DNA from: CAUZSM01 sp963582685
GTDB lineage: Archaea; Thermoplasmatota; Poseidoniia; Poseidoniales; Thalassarchaeaceae
NCBI GenBank assembly: GCA_963582685.1
Contig: CAUZSM010000008.1
Location: forward strand, 1 to 29,233
DNA: 29,233 bases
Direction of reading: 5' to 3'
In this document: piece after piece, positions 1 through 7,270 of the stretch
How positions within the stretch are numbered: the stretch's first letter is position 1
Layout: every line of letters begins with the position of its first letter
Program-made: the position numbers and the translations under genes
The notes under the pieces: model-generated
The model's input: the letters and a program-made list of their open reading frames with translations, nothing else
What the model was told of the DNA's origin: nothing
Databases searched by the model: none

Positions 1-2494
1 ATGGGGCTTCTGATGGAGCGGTTTGGGCATCAGGTTGCGGAGAGGGCTCTGGTGCTGCAGCCTCTACTACCGGCTGAGAATCGGAATTGAGCCGCTCAAT
101 GAGTTCGGCCTTTTTCCCACTAACCTTCAGACCTCTCGCCTTCAATGCGGCCTTGAGTTCAGCAACGGTCATATCTGCTTCACCTAGCACATGTACCTCG
201 GCGACCTGGGTGGTGCCAGCCATCTCGTCGATATCCTCGCCAGCCCCGTAATCAGGGTCAACTACCTCAATCGGCATATCTTCATCTGAATCCACCACCT
301 CATCGTCATCTTCAACAGATTCCTGTTCAGCCAATGGTTCGTCTTCCCATCCCTTCTGGTTGATTACGCCACCACGGGACTCAAACTTCTCACCAGCCTC
401 CTGCGCATCCAATTCCTTTGTCGCATCTTGGTGCGTGTATTGGGCGTCAGGCTTGCGGCTCTTCGATGCCTTGCCAATCAGTTTCATTACACCGACAAGC
501 ATCAGCAATGCAACAACAATAACTACAATCATCAAGATTGCAATAAGACCGAATTCTTTGGCCGATTCGTATGCATTCGCCAATTGCCACTCTTTGTCAT
601 CAGTATCATCGACCTCTGAAGTATTCCCATCGACTGGGCCCTCAGCACGTAGATATGAGCAAGCAGATTGATTTTGATTCAGGAGAATTCCGCAGTGGTC
701 CTCTAGAGTCTTCACTGAAGGGTCGGTGTCGTTGTAATCAGTATTTGCGCCTACACAGTCGCGGTCATGGTCAATCCACTCTGTGCTATTACCGACAAAT
801 GTGCATTGTCCATATGATGACTCGGTGGTGTCATCATATCCATCACCATCGCTGTCAATACAGCCATATCTGTAAATCCATGAATAGCGGCCTTCAGTTG
901 CATCATACAGTACAGCTCTAGTACTGACTCCGGGAAGTGCAGCACACGCATCTCCGCGGTAGCCGTTAATGTTGTCACCATAGCCATCGCCATCAGTGTC
1001 TCGCCATTGAGTCACCTCGTTAGGGAAGGCGTCGGCATTACCAGATGGGTGAGCATCTTCCCCGTTGCCGGGGTCAGACCATCCATCACCATCCGTGTCT
1101 TGGCATCCAAGCCGATCCTCAGTGGAGTCTCCACCTTGACTAGGACAGGCATCAGAATCAGTGGCGCCTGGGTCTTGGTTGTCGCCGTATCCATCCCAAT
1201 CGCTGTCAGCCCACTGTGTAGGGTCTGAGGGGAATTTGTCGCCATCCTGCCCATGCGGGTAGTCACCGTAACCATCGCCATCGCTGTCTGCGTATTGGTC
1301 AGAATTGAACGGGAATGCATCTGCGTTGTTACCTGATGGATTATCTCCACGGCCATCGCCATCGGAATCAAGCCATTGAGTTGAATCACTTGGGAATGCA
1401 TCGCTATTGTTGCCACCCATATTATCCCCATAACCGTCACCATCTGAGTCGGTGTGTTGAGTGGGGTCATTGGGGAACGCATCTAATCCATCCACAACAC
1501 CGTCGTCATCGTTATCGGTATCGAGAAGACTGATGTAAGAAACTGAGTTGAAGGCAGTCAGGACGAGAACACCATCTCCATCAGATGGAATGAAACCCAC
1601 TACCTCTCCAGTTACATCGAAATATTCCTGACTGAGGGTGTGAGTGGCGAGTTCAATGGAGAAAGCACGACCGGAAACCGTGCCGACCATCAGGCGTTCC
1701 TCGCCAATTAGGTCAATCGAGCGGACCATCCCGCTCGAGCACATGGTGATGGTGCCGAGGAATATCCAATCAGATGTATTGTGCATCAACATCTTGCAAT
1801 TGTCTGTCATGCTGTACAGAATGCTGCCATCGGCGTTGGTAGCAAGGCCAACTACCGGATACTGTGAATTAGTCAATGTCTGATTGTGTGAGCCATCATG
1901 TTCGTGAATTCGCACATCCTTATTACGACCACTGGTGGCAATCTGGCCACTGTTCGTTACTGCCACTCCAGTAATCAGGCCACTATGAGGTGATGTCTCA
2001 GCACCGGTTGCTGAACTCAAGGTCCATTCTGAGGAGGTCTTGTAATTGCGTTGGGTTATCCAAATGTCGCCTTCAGCATCAAAAACCAATGCTTCGACGC
2101 TGCCGCCGGTGCCAGAATTGATTGAATACAGGACATCCTCATAATCCAACGAAACAACCTCGACTCCTGTGCCATGACCCAATGCTACAACATTCGCTAC
2201 AGGGTCGTAAATCGCAACAGACGCTGAAGGAACATTTGCATCGATTGTAATCATCTCAGTATAAACGCCCCCGCTTGTGTTCCACACGCTGACAACCGCG
2301 CTGGCATTGGCGTAGAGGATATTGCCGTTCTGCAAGACCCACCAATCCAACGCACGGCCGGGCATTTCGTCTACAACTCCGGCCGCACCGAGTTCATCTA
2401 GTTCTGCTGAAGCAACTGGTGCAAGTGGAAGCAAGATAGCGAACAGGAATAGGCTGAGAATTACCAACGTGCGTGCGCGCATGGGCAATCCCAT
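1..2494 (-). CDS. Membrane-anchored surface protein: beta-propeller-like, TSP3-type Ca repeats, TM, cytoplasmic SAP domain (partial)
   Basis: The frame is open for 831 codons and runs off the window start, so the C-terminus is missing. ATG at 2494, or in-frame ATG at 2482, is followed by a signal peptide (hydrophobic VILSLFLFAILLPLAPVASA). Residues ~30-320 are repetitive beta-rich sequence resembling a WD40/PQQ-like propeller. Residues ~338-565 hold Asp-rich repeats of the DSDGDGYGDN type, as in thrombospondin type 3 calcium-binding repeats. Three of these have an exact 27-residue period. One TM helix lies at ~648-676, followed by a charged acidic tail. Residues ~775-803 match the SAP consensus (TVAELKAALKARG, then SGKKAELIERL), a nucleic-acid-binding helix-turn-helix. 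The gene follows the coiled-coil gene on the same strand, with a hairpin between them. The topology (propeller and repeats outside, SAP inside) is inferred. The function is unknown; tethering DNA to the membrane is speculation. Confidence 0.85.
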   Translation of the reverse strand, partial: MGLPMRARTLVILSLFLFAILLPLAPVASAELDELGAAGVVDEMPGRALDWWVLQNGNILYANASAVVSVWNTSGGVYTEMITIDANVPSASVAIYDPVANVVALGHGTGVEVVSLDYEDVLYSINSGTGGSVEALVFDAEGDIWITQRNYKTSSEWTLSSATGAETSPHSGLITGVAVTNSGQIATSGRNKDVRIHEHDGSHNQTLTNSQYPVVGLATNADGSILYSMTDNCKMLMHNTSDWIFLGTITMCSSGMVRSIDLIGEERLMVGTVSGRAFSIELATHTLSQEYFDVTGEVVGFIPSDGDGVLVLTAFNSVSYISLLDTDNDDDGVVDGLDAFPNDPTQHTDSDGDGYGDNMGGNNSDAFPSDSTQWLDSDGDGRGDNPSGNNADAFPFNSDQYADSDGDGYGDYPHGQDGDKFPSDPTQWADSDWDGYGDNQDPGATDSDACPSQGGDSTEDRLGCQDTDGDGWSDPGNGEDAHPSGNADAFPNEVTQWRDTDGDGYGDNINGYRGDACAALPGVSTRAVLYDATEGRYSWIYRYGCIDSDGDGYDDTTESSYGQCTFVGNSTEWIDHDRDCVGANTDYNDTDPSVKTLEDHCGILLNQNQSACSYLRAEGPVDGNTSEVDDTDDKEWQLANAYESAKEFGLIAILMIVVIVVALLMLVGVMKLIGKASKSRKPDAQYTHQDATKELDAQEAGEKFESRGGVINQKGWEDEPLAEQESVEDDDEVVDSDEDMPIEVVDPDYGAGEDIDEMAGTTQVAEVHVLGEADMTVAELKAALKARGLKVSGKKAELIERLNSDSQPVVEAAAPEPSPQPDAQTAPSEAP
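1241..1483 (-). repeat. Three 81-bp tandem repeats encoding 27-residue DAFP...DSDGDG calcium-binding units
   Basis: Units start at 1483, 1402 and 1321 on the minus strand. Each begins D-A-F-P and contains D-S-D-G-D-G-x-G-D. Further degenerate units of different length continue to about position 800. The Asp spacing is that of TSP type 3/EF-hand-like calcium loops. The repeat is a coding repeat within the surface protein, not a mobile or CRISPR repeat. Confidence 0.85.
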
Positions 2495-2550
2495 TGAGGC
2501 TACTGCTTTGAAAGGAGCGTATACACGATTAGACCGAATTAAACTAGTAT

Positions 2551-2570
2551 AGCACCCCAAAGGGGGTGCT
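2551..2570 (-). terminator. Hairpin downstream of the coiled-coil gene
   Basis: AGCACCCC at 2551-2558 pairs perfectly with GGGGTGCT at 2563-2570 around a 4-base loop. It lies 11 bases past the stop of the coiled-coil gene and about 57 bases before the ATG of the next gene on the same strand. A terminator or RNA 3'-end processing hairpin is the simplest reading. There is no long T run after it on the minus strand, so it could instead be a 5'-leader element. Confidence 0.5.
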
Positions 2571-2581
2571 TCTGAGCAATT

Positions 2582-5275
2582 TCACTCTTCTTCATCAGAG
2601 GATTCTTCTGGCTTGAGAACAGTGCGCCCTATGGGACTCAATACTTCGGTTTCAGGTGACTCATCCTCATCGACAGGAGACAACACAGAGCGTGGAGTCG
2701 ACACCGGTTCAAGTACCGTTCTAGACTCGATTGGCTTCATGATTGGACGAGTAATTGGAGTTAGAACGGAACGGTCCTCTTCTTCCTCTTCTATCTGAGG
2801 TTCTGGCTCAACTCCGGGTGGCCCTCTTACTGGTGGTCCAGATGTTGGGCGTTGTCCGGGAGCCGCATCCCTGACTAAGCGACCACCGCCGGGTGGTCCG
2901 CGAGCAGGCGTGGACTCAGTGGTCTCATCCTCAGTAACCTCAGCAGCAAGTGCTTCCATGACTGCATCGGAGACTGATGAGCGAACCTCAGTGGGTTTCT
3001 CTTCGTCAGTTGTTTCATCCTCATCCTCAAACTCGTCATCCTCAACGGGCTCCTCGACTAATTCCTCGACTTCAGGTTCCGGTGCCGCTTCGGGCTCCAC
3101 AACTTCGGGCTCTGGTGCTGCTTCGGGCTCCACAACTTCGGGTTCCAGTGCTGCTTCGGGTTCTGTAGGAATTGCTACCTCGGGTTTTGGCGCAGGTTCC
3201 GGTTCGGGAGTAGTAGGCTCAGGGAGCGATATCGGTGCCCGAACCGGCTGGAGGCCACCTGCCGCTGGTCGGCGAGCAAGTCCACCTGCTGGTGGGGTGC
3301 GAGCAGCTCCAAGTCCGCCGGTCGGTTGAGCAATTGGAGCGTGTACTGGGGCAGCGAGGGGACGTGGTCCCTCATCTTCTGCAGGGGGAGCAGTTCGTGG
3401 TGCTCCAAGGCCGGTGGTTCTGGGGGTACCAAGACCACCAAGGGCTGGTTGACCTCCAGCTGCAGAGCCGGGCATCTGTCCTTGAGCACCACCGAGGGCA
3501 TCCATCCATGCCTGTCGGCGACCCATTCGCGTGTCCTTCTCTTCAAGTTCAGCCGATTCTTCAACCGCTTGCAGTCTGGCTTCTGCCTCAAGGTCCTCTT
3601 CAGTAATGAGTCCCTTCTCAAGTTCAGTCCTGAGTTTCTCCTCAGCCGCAGTACGGAATTCTTCAGCCCGTGCGTCGAGTTGAGCGAGACGCTCGCGTAT
3701 CTCAGCACGCTTGATGGCGAGTTGAGCCTCGATTTCAGCACGAATCTCTGCCTCCTTTCGGCGAACTTCGATGAGAGCCTTGTTGCGCATTATCTCCTCA
3801 CGCTTTGCGACCTGTCGCTCGAGTTGTTCTGATACCTCGCGCTCCTTCTCTGCGCGGAATGCCGCAAGTTCTGCCTCCATATTGACTTCAAGGTCAAGGG
3901 CTACTTCCTGCTTGATGAGATCGAGATTAGTTTCTTGGCCAATACGCTCATTGCGGATACGTGCATCGATTTCGGCCATTATTTGGCGTTCGGAGGCCTG
4001 CTGACGAGCGGAGTATTCAGCCTCAATCTGAGAGACCCAGGAATCTTTCTTATCACCATAGTGTTCTGTGAGTTTTTCTCGTAGTTCGTTTTCGCGGTCG
4101 TGGCGGAACTGCGCAAGAGATTGACCGATGTCGGCCTCACGCTCGCGCTTGTATTGCTCAAATTCGGCTTCAACTCTCTCAGCAACGCCTGCTTCGAGTT
4201 CTACCTGTAGTGCTCGCTCTATCTCGTCAATTGAATGAGAGAATGATACATCATAGCGGTCCTTGAGTCGCTGCTTCCTCATCGATAGGCGCTCGCCGTA
4301 GTCTGCCTCCATACCCTTGAGGATAGCAGCCTGCAACTCCTCTCGTCGCTTGGATACCGCGAGTTCAAGGTCCTCTTGCATCCGCTTCTCCAAACGCTCG
4401 GTTTCAGTGCCGATTCTGGATTCAAGTTCACTGTGAAGTTCCTGTGCTATCTCTTCCTCAAGTCGATGCGCCCGACGCTCGTATTCTGCGCGTAGACGTG
4501 CTTCACGCTCGCGCAGGCGTTGACGGAACTGCTGCTCTACCCTCCGACGAATGCCATCTCGAAGTTGAACCTCACGCTCAGCCAGACGGGCCTGTTGAGC
4601 ATCCTCAATACGTCGGGACTGAGAAGACTCCTCTTCCTCAAGTCGATCTGTCATCTCAGATTTCAATTCGTCCTCAATCTGTCGAATTTGCTTCTGCATT
4701 TCTTGGCTCGCCTCAATTTCAAGACGCTCCTCAAGGAAAGCGCGGCGACGGTCGAATTCTGAGTCCATCTCCTCCTTCAACTGACTTCGAAGTTGGCCGC
4801 GGCGGGCTTCCAGCCGTCGCTCCTGCTCCAACTCTAACTGGCTGCGGATGGCTTTCTCCTCTCGAGTGAGTCTGAGTTTCATCTCCTCGCGGAGTACTGC
4901 TTCCTCTCTCTCAAGTGCGCCGCGCTCCAGTTTGGCCAATTCATCCTCCATGGACGAGCGAAGTTCGGACTCAATTTCCGCGAGCGCTCCTTCGGTCTGC
5001 AATTCAACCGTTTTTGAAAGTGCTCCTTTCATTCCAGCGAGACGCTCAGACTGCTCCTGCAATCGAAGGCGACGCTCACGCTTCAGTGAAGTTCTGAGTC
5101 GCCTCTCCTCCTTCAGTCGGTCATCGAGGTCTTGAACGGTTTCAAGAGATGGGGAAACTTGCTCAGCTACCGCTGCGCGTACTTCTCGTAGAGAAGGGGC
5201 TTCCCCTCCTTCCGAGGTCGTAAACCTCTCTCTAAGACTCTGTAACTTCTCTCGGCTTTCGCTCAAGGGTCCCAT
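2582..5275 (-). CDS. Giant coiled-coil protein with acidic/proline-rich C-terminal tail
   Basis: I do not recognise a named family. ATG at 5275 is the chosen start (897 aa); an in-frame GTG at 5296 would add seven residues. After a short N-terminus, residues ~40-590 are almost uninterrupted Glu/Arg/Lys/Gln/Leu heptad-like sequence, which should form a very long coiled coil. There is no Walker A or other ATPase motif, so it is not an SMC or Rad50 protein. A Gly/Pro-rich low-complexity segment follows. Then come Pro-Glu repeats (EPEVVEPEAAP-like), a strongly acidic stretch and Arg-Gly-Pro-Pro motifs. The last ~65 residues carry several copies of an [RT]-x-V-L-x-P pattern before an ESSDEEE end. 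There is no signal peptide or TM, so it is probably cytoplasmic. It sits just upstream of the SAP-tailed membrane protein. A scaffold or cytoskeletal role is inference. Confidence 0.85.
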   Translation of the reverse strand: MGPLSESREKLQSLRERFTTSEGGEAPSLREVRAAVAEQVSPSLETVQDLDDRLKEERRLRTSLKRERRLRLQEQSERLAGMKGALSKTVELQTEGALAEIESELRSSMEDELAKLERGALEREEAVLREEMKLRLTREEKAIRSQLELEQERRLEARRGQLRSQLKEEMDSEFDRRRAFLEERLEIEASQEMQKQIRQIEDELKSEMTDRLEEEESSQSRRIEDAQQARLAEREVQLRDGIRRRVEQQFRQRLREREARLRAEYERRAHRLEEEIAQELHSELESRIGTETERLEKRMQEDLELAVSKRREELQAAILKGMEADYGERLSMRKQRLKDRYDVSFSHSIDEIERALQVELEAGVAERVEAEFEQYKREREADIGQSLAQFRHDRENELREKLTEHYGDKKDSWVSQIEAEYSARQQASERQIMAEIDARIRNERIGQETNLDLIKQEVALDLEVNMEAELAAFRAEKEREVSEQLERQVAKREEIMRNKALIEVRRKEAEIRAEIEAQLAIKRAEIRERLAQLDARAEEFRTAAEEKLRTELEKGLITEEDLEAEARLQAVEESAELEEKDTRMGRRQAWMDALGGAQGQMPGSAAGGQPALGGLGTPRTTGLGAPRTAPPAEDEGPRPLAAPVHAPIAQPTGGLGAARTPPAGGLARRPAAGGLQPVRAPISLPEPTTPEPEPAPKPEVAIPTEPEAALEPEVVEPEAAPEPEVVEPEAAPEPEVEELVEEPVEDDEFEDEDETTDEEKPTEVRSSVSDAVMEALAAEVTEDETTESTPARGPPGGGRLVRDAAPGQRPTSGPPVRGPPGVEPEPQIEEEEEDRSVLTPITRPIMKPIESRTVLEPVSTPRSVLSPVDEDESPETEVLSPIGRTVLKPEESSDEEE
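3069..3160 (-). repeat. 33-bp tandem repeat, about 2.5 copies, coding for Pro-Glu repeats
   Basis: The blocks at 3081-3113 and 3114-3146 differ at only a few positions, with partial copies on each side. Each unit codes for 11 residues (EPEVVEPEAAP type) in the disordered tail of the coiled-coil protein. The near-identity at DNA level suggests recent duplication by slippage. Confidence 0.8.
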
Positions 5276-5312
5276 CCCCAGTATGCGGCCTTCCACTTTT
5301 CATGATAGATAA

Positions 5313-5322
5313 GGGGGGGGGG
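5313..5322. repeat. Homopolymer of ten G (ten C on the coding strand)
   Basis: An uninterrupted G10 tract lies in the 5' region of the coiled-coil gene, between the palindrome at 5328-5341 and the start codon. If the TATA-like element at 5341-5350 is used, the tract falls at or near the expected transcription start. Confidence 0.9.
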
Positions 5323-5327
5323 TGTCA

Positions 5328-5350
5328 ACTCACGCGTGAGTAATATTTTC
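5328..5350 (-). promoter_or_regulatory. TATA-like element abutting a perfect 14-bp palindrome
   Basis: ACTCACGCGTGAGT (5328-5341) is a perfect palindrome in the 132-bp gap between the phosphatidyltransferase and coiled-coil genes. On the minus strand it directly follows the AT-rich GAAAATATTA (5341-5350), a plausible archaeal TATA box. A palindrome just downstream of a TATA box is a typical position for an archaeal repressor operator. The operator role and its ligand are inferred. Confidence 0.45.
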
Positions 5351-5407
5351 AGACCCTGCACGTGAAGCCGGATTGCTAAAGAATATTCAGTTTATTCTAT
5401 GCTGTTT

Positions 5408-6271
5408 TCACTCCTCAGCAGATGTCGAAATCATCTCATCTGATGTCTGTTGTGAGGCGACAATGCGAGGCCCAAGAGTAATGTAAGCCAAACATAGCAC
5501 TAAAGAGAAGGCGAATAGAATGAATGAGACATCGGCAGAGCCATCTCCGGGACTAGAAAATATCTGCATTGAGATGCCGCAAAGCAATGCTGCGATTACC
5601 AGCGCTGTCAACCGCAGCATGGTCCTACCCCCCGCCTTCGGCAGCCTTCTATCTGCAATCATCAGATAGCCGCACATCAAGGTGGCTGGCAACACGAGCC
5701 AATCCAAAGCAGGGTGTTTGCCAGAGCCGAGAGTCCACTCAATCGCATCAGGTCCCCATGAGGTTGCGGGCTGAACCCAAATTAGAGCGGACAGCGTGAC
5801 TAGGATTACCGCACTTCCGGGGCTTGCAAGCCCATTGAACCAAGGATAATCCCCGTGCTCATGCTGGAAGCGTGCCAGTCGCAGCATCGTGCAGATGACA
5901 ATCCAACAGCATCCCGCTGCGAGAAGAATGGTCCACCAAGGTGTTGCCTGACCCATTCGGCTGAACATCGAGAAAACCAACAGAGCGGGTGCGGTTCCAA
6001 ATGAGAGGGAATCGGACATCAGGTCAAGGTACGAGCCGAGATGTCGTCGCTTGGAGTACCTACGGGCAATTGGCCCGTCGATGATGTCACCTACTGTAGA
6101 TAGGAGAATGAAAACCATCGCCAGCCAGATGTAGACTTCCTCGTACGAGTTCTTGTCGTATGCAAACCCGTCAAAGGCCAGAATCATGAACAAAACTGAG
6201 ATCGCACCGAGCAGACCGTTGCCCAGAGTAATCCAATCAGCGATGCCCATCAAGTTGAAAGTGGTCCTCAT
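5408..6271 (-). CDS. CDP-alcohol phosphatidyltransferase, PssA/archaetidylserine synthase-like
   Basis: A 287-residue polytopic membrane protein. ATG at 6271 is preferred because GGTGA lies seven bases upstream; the frame also opens at a GTG at 6280. The family signature D-G-x2-A-R-x8-G-x3-D-x3-D is complete at residues ~65-87 (DGPIARR, then HLGSYLDLMSD). These Asp residues bind the metal and the CDP group. About seven to eight hydrophobic helices follow the family pattern. Enzymes of this group exchange CMP of a CDP-activated lipid for an alcohol such as serine, glycerol phosphate or inositol phosphate. Length and layout resemble PssA-type serine transferases, so archaetidylserine synthesis is the best guess, but the acceptor cannot be read from the sequence. 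It starts 50 bases after the zinc-ribbon gene and may be co-transcribed with it. Confidence 0.85.
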   Translation of the reverse strand: MRTTFNLMGIADWITLGNGLLGAISVLFMILAFDGFAYDKNSYEEVYIWLAMVFILLSTVGDIIDGPIARRYSKRRHLGSYLDLMSDSLSFGTAPALLVFSMFSRMGQATPWWTILLAAGCCWIVICTMLRLARFQHEHGDYPWFNGLASPGSAVILVTLSALIWVQPATSWGPDAIEWTLGSGKHPALDWLVLPATLMCGYLMIADRRLPKAGGRTMLRLTALVIAALLCGISMQIFSSPGDGSADVSFILFAFSLVLCLAYITLGPRIVASQQTSDEMISTSAEE

Positions 6272-6321
6272 CGATTTCACCGCCGTGGCGACACTGCTTC
6301 AACCCTACCCTGACCCAAGGC

Positions 6322-6741
6322 TCAGAAAGTGACGAGGAATGTCTCATCACAAGCCGGGCAAGTCAGGTTGCGAGAACCTGGCCTCGGCTTGAGACGCAGG
6401 GTGCGCTCACAAGAGGGACAAGATACCTCTACCTTCACTTCCTTGGAGATCAGTTTGAAAATGGTAGAACAAGATGAGCACTTGAGACCGCAGGGCCTTT
6501 CATCGATTCCAGCAATGAGAATTTCCGAACAAGATGGGCATGATACCTTCTCAGTGACCCAGTCTCGCCTCGTAGGCTTGTGGTCCACCCGCACGACCGA
6601 GGAACAAACCGCACAACTGATTTCGCCCAATTTGTGTGGCATCATGCTGTCACAGTTTGGACAGTGAACTGTAGGAGGAGCGTGGCGAGATTCTACTGTT
6701 ATGGGGTCATCATCAACAGTAGGTATGTTCTGTTCAGTCAT
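6322..6741 (-). CDS. Triple zinc-ribbon protein
   Basis: 139 residues from ATG 6741, chosen because GGGGTG lies seven bases upstream and the start falls 13 bases after the stop of the regulator gene. The frame is open further upstream to 6792. Six CxxC knuckles pair into three modules: CPNC/CAVC, CPSC/CSSC and CPSC/CPAC. An extra Cys (CGLKC) lies in the middle module. Each module is a typical zinc-ribbon or rubredoxin-knuckle pattern. There is no other domain, TM or signal peptide. It forms a two-gene unit with the winged-helix regulator. Partner (nucleic acid or protein) and function are unknown; a transcription-associated role is possible. Confidence 0.85.
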   Translation of the reverse strand: MTEQNIPTVDDDPITVESRHAPPTVHCPNCDSMMPHKLGEISCAVCSSVVRVDHKPTRRDWVTEKVSCPSCSEILIAGIDERPCGLKCSSCSTIFKLISKEVKVEVSCPSCERTLRLKPRPGSRNLTCPACDETFLVTF

Positions 6742-6754
6742 TTCAACACCCCGT

Positions 6755-7228
6755 TCAACTACGTCGTGGTGGCCCAATAATGAGAATGCCATTGGGCATG
6801 AATGTGAAAGGCAAGTCTAGCTCAACGCCGAATGCAGTGGCAATCTCCTCGACTGCCTTCTTGGCGCCAATTTGATCGGTGGCAGTCGATGGAATAGGAA
6901 TTAAATGTGCCTCAGCCCCACTTTTCAGCAACTCCTTTGCCGCATCGGGCAGGGCTGTCGAGGGTGCTTCGCCCGCAACGGCAGCCTGCGTATCGATCTG
7001 GGTGGTAACCCGCCACCAACGGGAACGGCCTTGATTACGGTGATTCTCCACCAGTTCATTGCTCTCTAGTGATTGAAGATGGTGGTAAAGATGGTAACGA
7101 GTCACACCAGTCGATTCCTGCAGCATGACTGTGGACATCTCTTCTGAATCCCTCAATGCCTCGTATAGCGCTCGTCGGGTCGGATGAGCGATGGCCATAG
7201 TCTGAGCATCGACTCGTATCTTGCTCAT
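6755..7228 (-). CDS. Winged-helix (ArsR-like) transcriptional regulator
   Basis: 157 residues from ATG 7228. A GTG at 7243 is in frame, but it lies at or above the expected transcription start, since the TATA-like box is at 7261-7270. Residues ~8-70 show the winged-helix pattern: AHPTRRALYEAL, then MLQESTGVTRYHLYHHLQSL as the recognition helix, then a basic wing (HRNQGRSRWWRV). The C-terminal ~75 residues form an unassigned domain ending in GILIIGPPRRS. There are no cysteines, so thiol-based metal sensing as in classical ArsR/SmtB is unlikely despite the ATPase gene upstream. It is followed 13 bases later by the triple zinc-ribbon gene, so the two are probably co-transcribed. The regulon is unknown. 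Confidence 0.85.
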   Translation of the reverse strand: MSKIRVDAQTMAIAHPTRRALYEALRDSEEMSTVMLQESTGVTRYHLYHHLQSLESNELVENHRNQGRSRWWRVTTQIDTQAAVAGEAPSTALPDAAKELLKSGAEAHLIPIPSTATDQIGAKKAVEEIATAFGVELDLPFTFMPNGILIIGPPRRS

Positions 7229-7260
7229 CCAACCGCCCCGCACTTCCTTTCCGCGCCCGC

Positions 7261-7270
7261 ATATATCAAA
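7261..7270 (-). promoter_or_regulatory. TATA-like box of the winged-helix/zinc-ribbon unit
   Basis: TTTGATATAT on the minus strand lies in the 37-bp gap between the ATPase stop and the regulator ATG. A start site ~26 bases downstream would fall near 7239, giving a leader of about ten bases. The same TTGATATATG core precedes EF-1A. Confidence 0.6.

Noticed and set aside
1012..1482. A 156-codon open frame inside the Asp-rich repeat region, minus strand
   Set aside because: It is an out-of-frame reading of the periodic GAT/GGT-rich repeats of the surface protein. Its Met/Thr/Ala-rich composition is an artefact of that repeat.
800..1483. Regularly spaced similar blocks suggesting a CRISPR array
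   Set aside because: The blocks are in-frame 81-bp coding repeats with Asp periodicity. They are imperfect and have no separate spacers.
2910..3329. Ser-rich 139-codon frame on the plus strand
   Set aside because: It is the complement of the Glu/Pro-rich tail of the coiled-coil gene; GAG/GAA codons read as Ser/Ser-like on the other strand. It has no start signal of its own.
3175..3741. 188-codon minus-strand frame overlapping the coiled-coil gene
   Set aside because: It is a +1 shadow of the longer frame, whose heptad pattern continues without a break on both sides, so it is not a frameshifted gene.
2582..5275. SMC, Rad50 or MukB-like ATPase
   Set aside because: No Walker A, Walker B or ABC signature, and no globular heads or hinge; only coiled coil and disorder are seen.
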